Shown here one piece after another: positions 42,706 through 53,821 of a DNA stretch of 64,000 bases. The position numbers and the translations under genes were made by a program. The notes below the pieces were generated by a model. The model saw nothing but the letters and a program-made list of their open reading frames with translations. It searched no databases and was not told where the DNA came from. Source of the stretch: Apostichopus japonicus (lineage: Eukaryota > Echinodermata > Holothuroidea > Aspidochirotida > Stichopodidae); contig NC_092562.1 of the NCBI RefSeq assembly GCF_037975245.1, forward strand, positions 17,056,521 to 17,120,520. Direction: 5' to 3'. Within the stretch, counting starts at the first letter, position 1. Each line of letters begins with the position of its first letter.

Positions 42706-43321
42706 ACCCCTACTACATACGCAGTTGCTTTATTTACTTTACAGCACATGAATTTGCCTTTGTCGTAAGAATAGTTTATAAATAATTGTTACCACTAGTG
42801 GTAAGAATAGCCACGGCCTATACAGTATCCTCATGACAAGCATTCACAAACAGTGATGATGCTGACTCAGTAATACAACTTACTGCTATTTTGTGCTAGG
42901 ATAAGTATGATAAGGTTAGCATACGCTAGGTCCATTGGAAAAAAATAATGAATGATAGGCCTAGTTACAAAGCCTAGGCTCATCAAATCATGTATGTTAC
43001 AAATACAATAGCATAGACACTGCGAAGTTCGAACACCTAACCTTAAAATACCCCAAAAACTTCATTTTATTGACAGATATGTACGTACATACTTGCGCAC
43101 GGTCATTTTGGAGAGGAAATAACTGTAGCTTCCTAGTTTTTAGTGATATTGGCTCTCGCTTGCAGGTTATAATGGTGAAATCGTGTATTTCTTAGGGGTT
43201 TCCGAACTTTGCAGTTTTCTGTACTTCGCAATACTGACAGTTACCTAGGACAATACCCTGTAGTACTACTATGTACTAGTATTACCCTATACAGTTTTAG
43301 CCTAGCTTAGCAAATCATTAC

Positions 43322-43599
43322 CTTTTTGTGTGATCCTGAAGCAAATGTTCTTCGAAATCTGCGTTGCTAACAGTAGTCAAATCGTGGACATGTTTGTAGA
43401 GTTCTTTCTCCATTTGCCAGTTTACGTAGGAACGTAGAAGATAGATCTTCGTGGCATCTCTTCTTCGCTGTTGTTCCTTTGCACTGCTGTTTTTGTCAGG
43501 TCCATGCAACAATGGCTTTCCTCCAATTGAACCTACGCTCGTTCCAGGATAAGGTCGTTTTCTTTCGCCCGATTCTCCTTGCCCTGATCCCTTTTCCAT
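43322..43599 (-). CDS. second gene, exon 1 with start codon; basic N-terminal domain protein
   Basis: Coding starts at ATG 43599 in good context (ATCATGG), and an in-frame stop lies just upstream. The exon reads MEKGSGQGESGERKRPYPGT, a flexible basic linker, then EQQRRRDATKIYLLRSYVNW, QMEKELYKHVHDL and NADFEEHLLQDHTK. The donor is AAAG|GTAATG at 43321. RRRDxxKIYL...W...K.....N..F..HLL resembles an N-terminal segment I associate with invertebrate zinc-finger proteins, from memory only. With exons 2 and 3 it gives 582 nt, 193 residues plus stop, with no frame breaks. Exon 2 also ends in the phase the ZSWIM SWIM exon requires, so splicing into that gene is formally possible, but the conserved ZSWIM N-terminal region is absent. 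Confidence 0.65.
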
Positions 43600-43860
43600 G
43601 ATTGTCACTATACTCTAGTCTAATCGAATGTATTTGTACGAAAATCGTACAGTATTCTTTACTCAAAAGGCACACAAACAACAAATTATCGCGTACGAAA
43701 ATCCTTTGCGGTAAACAATACAGTAATCTGAAATGCTGTGTTATAACATTGTGTGCATGGGTACGGGCTTGTTACGCATACGCTTGCCTGTGCTATTCAC
43801 TGATCTAAATTTGCCACCGAGGTCACGTGATTAATAGGGGTCCCATTAAACCTCGCTGAA
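43600..43860 (-). promoter_or_regulatory. probable promoter/5' UTR of the second gene
   Basis: The 260 bp upstream of the ATG are richer in CpG than most of the window (TCGCGTACGAAAATC, GTACGGGC, CATACGCTTG). No TATA box was seen, so a dispersed, TATA-less promoter is likely. The exact start site cannot be read from the sequence. Confidence 0.35.
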
Positions 43861-46100
43861 ACCGCGATAATGCCAGCGCCCTCAAAAAAAAGTCTACCAG
43901 CGATATCGCCTTTAAGCACTGTAATGGGTATTGAAGCACATGTACAGTACAAACAAAACAATAAATATACCCCCAATGGCAGGGGGAAAAAAAGAAGAAA
44001 AAAAAAAACAAGCACATTTTTCTTTTCCTTTGATAAACAGAGGCTAAAGATTTCCACTTACTTTTTTTTGTAGTACTTATGCTTCTGTTTTTTCTTTGTT
44101 CTTTAAGGTCTGTCTTCCTATGATTGTAACAATAGAAACCACTGGTTTAAGCAATCACTAGAATGCACTGTAATACCACACCGCCCTATGCATTTGAACA
44201 GGCTTTTTTCTTTTTTTCTTTTCTTTCCGGCCCTAATTATTATCTTCATTTTCCTTTCAGTTTCACTACCTCTTGTGCAAATCCAGGATCGATTGTGGTC
44301 AGTTTCCACATGTATGGACAATATTGAAAGGGATATTATATTATACACCAAACGTATGCAAAACCATGTATATGAACAACAGCAGCCGGTCACTTTAATA
44401 TATATACTGTACATCACCTAAATGATCATAAAAACCAATATGAGACAAATCTTGGCTGGCTTTTTCACTTTTTGCAAAACTTGGTAGTACAGTAGATCCT
44501 GAATGATATGGCTTAGGCCTTACATTATAGTTTCCATGACGACCCCAAAACTTCCTCTTTATAGTGAATATGGTTGGAGGTTAAATACTGTACCAGGACA
44601 TCCTTTTCCATGAATACATCAAATTGACCCAACTGCATCTAACGGAACAAATTCGTGGAAGAACAATGTTCAAACAGACTCTTAGTTGTGATCGACATTT
44701 TCAGATAACTTCCACGAACTGAACAGGAAGTGTTTTGGTTCTGTTTTTTAGGCTTTAAATGTAGATCACCGGTGCTACCACGGAGGTTAAGCAAACTACA
44801 ACGGAGCTATAATATATATGGTATGTTGGAGTTTTCCCATTTAAACCGTCTTGTGGCACGTAGCGAAGCACGAAATGAGAAGATTGCTCCAGGAGTTGCA
44901 GCAGAGTTTAGACCGACACCCCCGCTAGACTAATACTTTCGGTCAGACCGATGCTCAAAATTTAAGTACTTTCAACTCTGAATAATGCAGTGAATAATTA
45001 AGTGTTCCTAATTATAGTAGCAGTTTTGAAGTCTATACGAACTCTTACATAATACTACGGTTGCTGTGTTGTTTAATAAAAAAAACACCACCCATCTTCT
45101 CAGTGGTATAGCACTTTGCATAGCTTTTGGCGATGGGTTAACGGATAAATTAATCCCTGAACGTGGACTCCCTAACTAAGTAACAAATTGAGCCCTCTCC
45201 CTCGGTTTCTGGCTGTTACCCATCCTATTAATCACTTCTCCAACCCTCCTTGAAACTATATCTTGTGAATATTAATACAGTTAGTTGTTTGCAAAAACTT
45301 ATGTTTGATAAAAAATACTTGCAATGGAAAAAGTAAGTATATCCTGTTCTAGTCTTCTTCAGTCAATAATTTTTTTTTTTGGGGGGGTGGGTTTCCTTTT
45401 TTCCTGTCCACCTTTCTTCTACTCTTTTATTTTCATTTCTTTTCATTTCTTTTCTTTTCATTTCTTTCCATTTCTTTTCTTTTCTTTTCAAACTTTGTGA
45501 TTAAAACTCTCAACATTATGTAGCAATAAGTCCACCGTGAGTAATTCTTTGCATGTATATAGTTTGCTTCACGCATGCAAAACTTGATTTAATACGTACT
45601 TAAAAGCTTACAATAAAAATAAAGAAAAACAAGAAATGGCTGCCAATTTGAGTTTTTTTTTCTTTTTTTTTAAACAGTAATTACTATTATGACATTGTTG
45701 ATTTCCGTACGTTGGTCTCCGTGTTTATTATGGCCTACTGCCGTCATTATCATAATGTAAGTGCACAAAGTACGCCTTCACCATGCTCATCTATTAATCA
45801 CCGTGTACTTAGATGCATACGATGCATATATATATATATGGGGCTTTGTTTTTTAAAGATTCGCCATGCTTCGAGCTAAATCAATTCCTCTTGTGAAAAC
45901 CGCACCTATCACACTCCTATGGATACCAACAAAAGGCTCGATACTACTTAAAGTAGAGACGAAAAAGTAAAAAACATAAAAAGATTTCTTCCAAGCCTCG
46001 GCGTCGAGCGACATCACACTGTTCCGTACACAATCGCGAGGGAAACGAGAGGAGAGAGAATAGAAGAAGACGAAGCCAACTACCGTTAAAGTTGATTACC
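43861..46100. other. noncoding stretch
   Basis: No supportable exon. It contains a TTTTC/TTTCA repeat (45421-45490), T-runs, a TA run near 45828 and several short open frames without splice sites. A 54-codon minus-strand frame starting at ATG 46014 follows the promoter candidate at 46.1 kb, but it has no recognisable content. Confidence 0.5.
45421..45490. repeat. (TTTTC)/(ATTTC) pyrimidine repeat
   Basis: About 70 bp of TTTCATTTCTTTTC-type repeats. Confidence 0.9.
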
Positions 46101-46104
46101 ACGC

Positions 46105-46205
46105 AGAAAGAAATCAATCTTGGTGCCAACTACACAGAAAGAGTATATAACGACGAGTCAGCGCGCGACGTGATTGGTCGCAACTAAGCACGCTCGAGAT
46201 GCAGA
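46105..46205. promoter_or_regulatory. CpG-dense promoter candidate, possibly bidirectional
   Basis: About ten CpGs occur in the 60 bp 46141-46200. On the minus strand, GACCAATCA (CCAAT box, 46172-46179) precedes TTATATA (46144-46150), and a start about 30 bp further would fall near 46115. The same TATATAA also reads as a TATA box on the plus strand. The minus-strand reading would suit a start for a gene running left, possibly the missing 5' end of the ZSWIM gene, but no exon ties them together. Confidence 0.35.
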
Positions 46206-46209
46206 TTTT

Positions 46210-47640
46210 GAGGCTACGATGAGCTCGGGAGAGAAAGTACACGGCAGTTGAGCAAAATTTTGATGATAAGAGAACAAACCCTCGAAGGGCAGATTTTACA
46301 CAAATTAAAAGCAATGCATTGAGGGAAGTAATAGTGCAGCAGGGGCTATCAACACATCGTACATATTCAGACAAAATTCGCTGGGTTTTTTTTCTAAAGG
46401 AAAACGAAAAGGGAAAAAAGGAAGAGGGGGAAAAAGAAGAAAAAAACAAGTCAAGGGCTCACATCACGAAAGCTCTAATCAGGCTTTTACTTTATAACGA
46501 ACACAATATACATACGCTATTATGTGTACACTAGAACGTGAATTGTAGGCAGTCGTCTCACGAAAAAGGAAATCGTAAAAGGTTTTGTAACCACACAGAG
46601 TAGGTGACTTACAGTAGTGATATATAAGTCTGAAATTTTGAAACAAAGGAATTGGCAAGTTAAGAAAGTGGTCAGGTTTTGGCAACGTTGATCTTTGGTT
46701 TATCACCAGATATTATTGGCGTAAACATACGTGTACTGTAGTATTTGCGACGATAAGCAGCTAATGGGGTTTGGACATTTCGTGGAAATTTACAAAGTGG
46801 AATTCAGGAGCTTGAATACTGTATAGTAGTTATGAAACGATCCATAGGAGACGAGCAAAATATTCTTGAACAGATTTCTTCCCAATAAAATTACTAGCCA
46901 CACTGAACATTCCAGCCCAAAATGATGCAAGAAATGATCAAGGAAAGACCAGGCACGAATTAGAAAAAATTAATCAGACTTTACATACCTGTAACAGTTT
47001 ACATTATTTTCGCATCCATTTTTTCATCACTTGAAAAAAAAGATGGCATGTCTTTGGTCAGAACATCAAAAAGTTTATGATTGCAACCTGATTAGAAGAA
47101 ATGTGCTGCTCAATATGTTCTCCTAGCATAACAAGTAACATTACAAAAACTTTTACAATTTCATCTTGAATTTATTAACAAAATGAATATCCACAGTTGA
47201 GTTCTGCAATAATCTGCAAGTCACACCACTAGATCCCTATTACACAGTTAATATTGCATATTGATCTTAGAAAAGAATAAAACCAAGCCCATATTACCCT
47301 TGCACAGCTAAAAGTTACACTCAGCACTACATTACGTATGGAGAATGGGATTTGAAAGACGCCTACAAATCCACTGCTCATAACCTATAGGAAGGACTCT
47401 CGCATGATCATAGTTTCAAACTGCCTGAAGGAACCAAAAACCAATGCAGTCACAAAAATATTCTTTGGATTATGAAATTATTGATATGTTTTCCCAAATA
47501 TCTTCAGTATTTTTTGTTGCTTTCATATTCTCTATTTTTTATATATATTTTTTTTGTCTCTCTGGTGACAATTCCTATGTATCCATGGCACGCACCCACA
47601 TGAAAAAAAAGGTTTAACTCGTCGCAGTTTTTTACTGGAA
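46210..47640. other. noncoding stretch
   Basis: AT-rich sequence; I see no exon, repeat array or transposon boundary. Confidence 0.5.
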
Positions 47641-47649
47641 AAAAGAAAA

Positions 47650-47890
47650 GAAAAGGGACGCCGCAAGATGAGAAGAAAACCGGAGAGAAATTTTACTCCG
47701 GGGTGCAAAAGTGAAAGCCGTAGGTTTCTTCGGGGAGAAATGCTGGCTATTCTGACACTGTTTAATTGGTTTTTCGCTCCTGTCAAATTGTGGGGTGAGG
47801 TAAAATTTCATGCTCAGTTGAATGGCGGCGGTATTTATGCGCTTTATTGGATAAAGCGCAATCTCATTAAATGGCTTAAACGTTGGTAAG
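47650..47890. promoter_or_regulatory. possible conserved noncoding element with palindromic Hox/Cdx-like site
   Basis: A non-repetitive block contains a perfect inverted repeat at 47839-47859 (arms GCGCTTTAT and ATAAAGCGC around TGG). TTTAT/ATAAA arms match Cdx or posterior-Hox sites. TCATTAAATGG and TTTAATTGG lie nearby. The open frame across it on the plus strand has no splice signals or recognisable protein. It is interpreted as a regulatory candidate by inference. Confidence 0.3.
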
Positions 47891-48104
47891 TGCTTTGATG
47901 ATTCGGTAGAACTTCTTCCACGTTTCCTTTGTGGTAGAATGTATGGTAATGGTATTACCTATCTTACTCTTACTCCCTTGAGTGATATCTATATATAGAA
48001 GGTGGAACTCTAAAGAATAAGATGACTTGACAGTAACTTGCGTCAGAATCCGAAAAACAGCTAAGAATCTTCCCGTTATATGAGCATGATATCCACGAGA
48101 GGCA

Positions 48105-48152
48105 AGGTTCATTGCTGAGAGGGGACAGGTAAGTGAGGAATGACATAAATCT
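48105..48152 (+). repeat. dispersed donor-like motif, copy 5
   Basis: The copy reads CAAGGTTCATTGCTGAGAGG, then GGACAGGTAAGTGAGGAATG and ACATAAAT. The GACAG|GTAAGTGAG core is intact. Confidence 0.75.
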
Positions 48153-48260
48153 AAGATTTGTGACAAAGTTTAAAGGTTACCCTTCCATGGTAACATGCCA
48201 AATGTCAATGTCACATTAGATATTCATCAAAGATGAACCTAAATTTACATCCAATGTCAA

Positions 48261-48353
48261 AAAGTTTATATACCAGTTCGCTCTAGAGGAGGTAGGGGCA
48301 AGAGTGATGAGGTTGCGAGAGGAAGTAGGTAAGAGAGTGGTGAAGTAAATATC
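48261..48353 (+). repeat. dispersed donor-like motif, copy 6 (diverged)
   Basis: The copy reads AAGTTTATATACCAGTTCGC, then TCTAGAGGAGG, then GATGAGGTTGCGAGAGGAAG and TAGGTAAGAGAGTGGTGAAG. It lies only about 110 bp after copy 5, in the same orientation. Its donor-like core is TAG|GTAAGAGAG. Confidence 0.65.
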
Positions 48354-49977
48354 TGAAAATGGATGCTGAAATGGAGATCAATCTGTAAGGTTAGAGATTT
48401 GGAAGGAGAAGAGGTGGGGGGGGGGGGGGGATATGATCCAGAAGGGAACCAGCCCATTTCTTTTCACGTAGTATATTCTGTAACTGCCTTTCCAATTTTT
48501 GTAGGTTATAGGACTAGGTCCATCAGAATGCAGTAAAGTAAAATACAATCTTAGCTTCTTTTAAGAGTTCCTCCTTTTTAACCAGTCTAGTGTCTAAGCC
48601 CCGATAAAACCATCTCAACTCAAGTCTGTCTTTCTGAACTCCAGCCTCCTTACCAATTTCCTCTGTGGGCATAGGAGACACCTTGGAATCCAAGTTTTGT
48701 CCTTCCAAATTTCTCCCGGATACATATACTGTATATACTGGTAATGTAAATGTGTGCAGTGAACAGTTCTGATACTGTCCCTAGCTATCAAATTTGGCCA
48801 TACACGCATACAAAGAATTGCCAGATGCTAGAGCGAGGTAAATACGGTAATGCATAGGTTATATGAGGTGAGGGAGAACGCGCTGTGAATGGAACAGTTC
48901 TGATACTGTTCCTATGTAGCTAACAAGTTTTATCGCATGTTCAAAATCAGTTTCAGACAATTGTATTGCCATAGGTTTTTATTATCTAGGGTGTAACTTC
49001 ATGAATATCAAAACAGGATGTACTTTTGCAGGCCCACTCCAAATATTATCTTCACGAAATAGAAACCCCCAAAAATCAAGCAAAAAAGTTGGCTATTCCT
49101 TCTCATGACAGATATTCACCAGTTGAGAAGATCCAAATTTTTGTTTCTATTTATTTCTTCTTTCATTCATTTATATTTTGTTTTGTCTTTTTTTTTTGGT
49201 CTTTTGCTTTCTTGACAGGAAGCTTCCGTTGCAATCTTTCGCCCTTATAATCAGATTAACGTCAGCTACAGGGATCTAATTAACAGGAAGAATACAGCAC
49301 TAATGAAAGACCTCTTCACACCCTGTCACTATTAAAACAGTGCACCATTTTTTTTTGTCCATTTCCCTCAGGTGCCGGTCACCTTTTCAAACTAAAGGGT
49401 CTCTAGAGGTTATGACACACGTGTGCATTGGTCCTTGTTTGGCCCAAGGTGTTGTGCTGACCAGAACCTATCCGGGATAGCTAGGTCAAATCAGATAGAA
49501 ATGGACAACTTGGTCATGCAGACAAGAAGTGATTAAAATCTCCTGAGATATTGATTAGGACAGTCCACATACAGTAGGCCATAATGGCTTGCACTAGAAC
49601 TAATCCACATCACTGGTCAAGGGACTGAAATTTGCTTGAAGAGGATTTTCTTTTCTCTACTTGAATTAAATTAGAAATTTGCAGGTTTGCCAAAAAAAAA
49701 AAAATTCTAAGCCTGAGTGGACAATGCTTTTCCACCTACAGTGTAAGCTTGCAATCTTGTAGGAAACAGTAAACAGTACTAGGAAACTATTCATTCCTTC
49801 TTTGTTTCCTCTTTTTTGGTCCTTTCATATTCATGTCTATATACTGTATACATCTACACTTATATTTTAAATATATAATTGTTGTTTCTATGTCAAGGTA
49901 TTTATGAGGTAAGCACCAACGGTACCTATGTTGTACCTATGGTACCTATAATTCTGTCTAAGATCTCACCATGAACC

Positions 49978-50085
49978 TTTCTCCTCACCTCTCCCTCCCT
50001 CCTGCCCCCCTCTCTCCCCTCATTCCCTCCCCCTCCCTCCCCTCATCCCTCCTCTCCCTCACCCCTCCTCCCCCTCCCTAATTGG
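49978..50085. repeat. polypyrimidine (CCCTCC)n tract
   Basis: About 105 bp of almost pure C and T on the plus strand with mirror-like CTCCCTCC units. Such tracts can form triplex (H-DNA) structures. Confidence 0.9.
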
Positions 50086-51035
50086 TTATTGCACCAACAC
50101 AGCAGTAATATATGGAAACGTACACAACTACACACCCTTAAAAAAAATTACATGTCACCTCAGTTAATTTTCCATCAGAATTGTTGAACATCACTGAGGC
50201 CAACCTCAGCAACTTTCCCTCCAATATCTACATGGGCCATGACTGGGCATCAATCCCGGCTGTTAATATTTGTTGCATTCAGATATTGTGTATGTCATAT
50301 AATCAAGACCTATCCAACCACTGAGTTCAAACTGAACAGAAAGTACTTTGACATGGCCATTAAAACCACACAGTAGTATATATACTCTATAGAACAGCAC
50401 ACATCTGACAAACAGTCACGACTGATTTATACTTGACATAAGGTAAACCAGAATGACTATAGCACCACAGGAAGAGTGGTATACCAGTTGGATGCTATGG
50501 TTCAGCCTCTAGGGTAGCCAAGGACTTAAACCACAAGGCCAAGGTTACCTCAGCAGGCTTTGACCATTGGGTTTAGCTTATTACCAGTGGGGGCGGGCAC
50601 ACTAACTGTATTAATTCTGAGATCTTAGCTCACTCATGCTATGTCATTGTCAAGAATTTTTGGGGGTAATTACTCCGTAAAATGACTCAAAACTAAACTA
50701 GACATCACAACTGGCAGATGTACACTGGGAAAGGATTCTGTGAATCATAAATTACATCACCACTGGCAGAATATTACCATCCATCCTTCATACTAGAGGT
50801 ACATAGGGAGTTGAGATGGTGCTAGCAACTCTCTCTCTCTGTCCCTTATGTCTTAAAAACTATAGACCAGAGTCATTCTGATGTAAACCATGAAGGATTT
50901 TTACTTTTTAAACCTAGTACTGTAGTTATACTACAGTAGAGATAGGAAAAATTTCACACACAAAATGGACGTCTAGGCACTTTGGGTGGTAGAATGAGAA
51001 GGAAGGGCATTGACGGGAGGGGTCCAAACCTAGAG

Positions 51036-51124
51036 GGGGCATACTGTTAAAAGGTTACCAGCTTGTTCTAGGCACGGTAGAACTAGAGTGCTAAGGCTGT
51101 GGGGAGACAGGAGCGAAGTCAATA
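51036..51124 (+). repeat. dispersed donor-like motif, copy 7 (donor deleted)
   Basis: It has the long left part ACTGTTAAAAGGTTACCAGC, then GGCACGGTAGAACTAGAGTG, then CTAAGGCTGTGGGGAGACAG, but jumps straight to GAGCGAAGTCAATAT. The GTAAGTGAG segment is missing, so this copy has lost the donor-like site. Confidence 0.75.
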
Positions 51125-52171
51125 TGCTAAAACCTTGCCATGCATATAGGATAGCCTTTTCAGTGGATTTTGGACACTTTTCTGTACAGAACTTGTCAAC
51201 ACTAAAATGTCGCCACTTAGATGCATTTTACACAACAGCTGCTGATAAAGTCATCACTATATAATTTTGTGCCAGATAAAAATTGTTTTGTGATACCAAC
51301 TTTAACATTTAGGGCCGCTTCTCTTTCAAACTGTAATAGGAATTTATGAGTGGATCATGAGCAGCAGCTCACTAAGCAAAATGATGATCTTGACAGGGAA
51401 AAGTACTGTCCTACAGACTACAGTAGTACTGTGTGTGTGTTAACGTTTTAAGCATCAAATACCGTAGGACATTATCATGGCAAAACAGGCATAGTTCGCT
51501 TGCACCAGATAACAACATTTCGTGCATGAATAAAGATATGTGGGTCTACATCGTAAAAAGAAAAAAAACTATCAGGATGTCACTGGAAAAGTCTGAAAGG
51601 AAACAACAACTGTATCAGGATGCAAGGTGATTCCTTCAAACCCAAAGCTGATCCCATTAAAGCCATCCTGCTGGGACCCATATCATGTGATAATTCCCAA
51701 GAATTAGTCCACACCAATGAGATTGGTTTTTGCTGTATAAGGTTGTCTGCACTTTTTTTTAATCTCTGCTCATATGATCCATGACTTGACTAGTTAGATG
51801 GGTGTTTTTGTTTCACTCTCCGAGGTGTGAACTGGTATCTCTGGTTTCTGCGGCTGGCTGTAGAGAGTACGGTATCATCCAGCTATTTGCTGCACATACT
51901 GTAATAATCTCTGCATGCATGGGAGTATCCTGTAAGCCTGTCTCTAAGCAGATATCTCTCCATGAGAGTCCAAGTGCCACCTTATTCAGAACCTCAGTCA
52001 ATATCTTGTGTCATGCGCCACACTCTGTCATAATTCTCCACATTAGCAGTGCAGTTCAAACTTATCTTCGGTAACAGATACAGTGGAGAATGTCTCACTG
52101 GATCGCAGCACAAACGCTTCATCGGGCAAACAAGTATAGTTTACCTTTATGTGCAGTATGGGACTTACTTT

Positions 52172-52366
52172 TGAAGTTGACTCGTCCGTTGCTACTTGCA
52201 CTGTATCATATGTAGTACTTAACTGCTGGAAAGGACCTTCAATGAAAGAGTGACCATAGATGGGGGGAGGGGGGCAGGGAGGGGCTGGAGGAACCTTTCT
52301 ACAACATTTGGTAAACCTACAAGCAGCTTCTTCAGTTGGTAACTGTGATAAAGTTTTTGCTGCCAT
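52172..52366 (-). CDS. weak candidate exon, unknown protein
   Basis: A minus-strand ATG at 52366 opens MAAKTLSQLPTEEAACRFTK, a proline-rich stretch, then YDTVQVATDESTSK, meeting a strong donor TCAAAA|GTAAGT near 52171. Read without splicing, the frame continues to a stop at 52043. No downstream exon in phase and no known domain were found. It may be the first exon of an unrecognised gene or a chance ORF. Confidence 0.2.
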
Positions 52367-52771
52367 TAGATACTAGCATCCCATGACAATATTGCTAAAA
52401 TAAGCTTGGCTACCCATGATGAAGTTAAAGCAAAAGTAACAGCAAATGTAAAACTTTCATTTTTTCTAATTTTACTGAAGAAGCATGTCCGATCTAGGTA
52501 CTACTAAAGTGTCAAAAGTGTCTTGGCAGGAAAATATTGCTCAGAAGAGAATCATCTCTGTCATACAAACATTTGACATCCATTGATGGAAAAATAAAAA
52601 AAATCTACGAAAAAGAATGACACTGTAGGTAGTTTTATATTCTACTTTCTCCTTTCGATGAAATTATGAAACTAAGACCACTAAAATGTTCCTACAGTAC
52701 TCTTCTTTATTCAATCAACGGAAGGTTAGAAGTTGTATTCAATACTAGCAGTACTGGACAGTCTTGTTTTT

Positions 52772-52845
52772 CACCCCCCCATCCCCTCCCCATCCCCCTC
52801 CCCATCCCCTCCCCATCCCCATCCCCTCCCCATCCCCTCTCCCAA
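52772..52845. repeat. (CCCATCCCCTCC)n minisatellite
   Basis: About six units of CCCATCCCCTCC with variation. It is C-rich, and the opposite strand is G-rich with four-G-run potential. Confidence 0.9.
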
Positions 52846-53821
52846 ACTATAAGGAACTTGCAGCATTCCTGAACTGGTTTAATTAAACAATTCAAGATGC
52901 AAGCAATGTGCAGAAAGTTATATGGCACTGCTGTTATTGAATACTGACTTTCTAGAGTAACATGACTCTTCCAAAATGTGGAAGTCACATTTTTCAATAT
53001 TTTGAAACAAAAGTTACCCCTCTGGAGTGTTATTACATCCTCTCCAGGATCTGAGCTGAGCAAATTCAAACAGCACGTGGGCGTCTCATGTTGAGCTGAG
53101 GAAACACAAATCATGATGACGTCCTGGTTATAAACATACTGGTCCAGACTAAGGAGCAATTAATCGGACAATGGACCCATCCTGACCTTCCCATAGTGCA
53201 GCGTGCAACTAACGAGATTCTTATCACGAGTACGGCACTGCTTGCCTCCTCGTCATCGGAATAAGTCCACCCAAAAAAAACAAGTTTGTGGGAAAGGAAT
53301 ATCGGTCCTTTCCAAAACTAACAGCTCAACCGACCCAGGAAGTGATGCTGCAAAGCAAATTTGCCAGGAAGAATCAAAGAGTTATCTAACGGCAGATTCG
53401 CAAAACCCAATCACCTGCCTGTCTGCTTATGACACCCTAGGAAAACAAATCCAAGAGTGATCCAAGACCACGGTATCCTGAACAACAACAAATACACTGT
53501 AACATATGGATTGAATTGACCCAATGATCACATGTAGGTCTAGTAAACTTTGACTAATACACTCTGGTATGTTGACACAGCTTTCCTATACACATCTCTC
53601 ACATCTGTGAGGTACTGTACAATTTACATGCACTGTGTGTCTTCAGTATATACACTGATAATGATCACTCGAGTGGCAAGTACAGCCTATACACCACCAC
53701 ACAATAGAAGTGTGCTTCAAAGTCTCACTATGACGACCAACAGGATGACCCATGCATGTAGGCTATATTATCTAGATATCTAGACTAACACAGTACTTAT
53801 ATTGCAATAGTCACAGATGCA

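Larger units (their letters stand above)
41579..42814. mobile_element. outer DNA transposon-like element with palindromic ends
   Basis: Both ends start GTGGCTATTCTTAC when read inward. The left end continues into a perfect 26-bp palindrome (41584-41609, centred on ACTAGT, half-site TATTCTTACGACT). The right end has a related 16-bp palindrome TTACCACTAGTGGTAA (42789-42804). No clear target duplication was found. A second element (41653-42621) is inserted inside, leaving about 270 bp of the outer element. The right inner part contains degenerate TTAGGG-like repeats (42664-42705). Confidence 0.6.
39988..43321 (-). other. second gene, intron 1
   Basis: This 3.3-kb intron contains a nested pair of DNA transposons (41579-42814). 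The remainder is AT-rich with no other exon seen; a donor-like GGAG|GTAAG at about 40801 on the minus strand lacks a matching acceptor and open frame. Confidence 0.55.

Noticed and set aside
48523-48708. Minus-strand frame rich in charged residues (EEIGKEAGVQKDRLELRW)
   Set aside because: No ATG start (begins TTG), an internal donor-like GTAAGG breaks it, and there is no matching acceptor or recognised domain.
52707-53159. 150-codon minus-strand frame
   Set aside because: Its C-terminal part is the CCCATCC minisatellite and the rest has no domain, splice sites or start context I can support.
53203-53460. 85-codon plus-strand frame after an acceptor-like CATAGTGCAG
   Set aside because: Several frames are partly open and none resembles a known protein; no partner exon.
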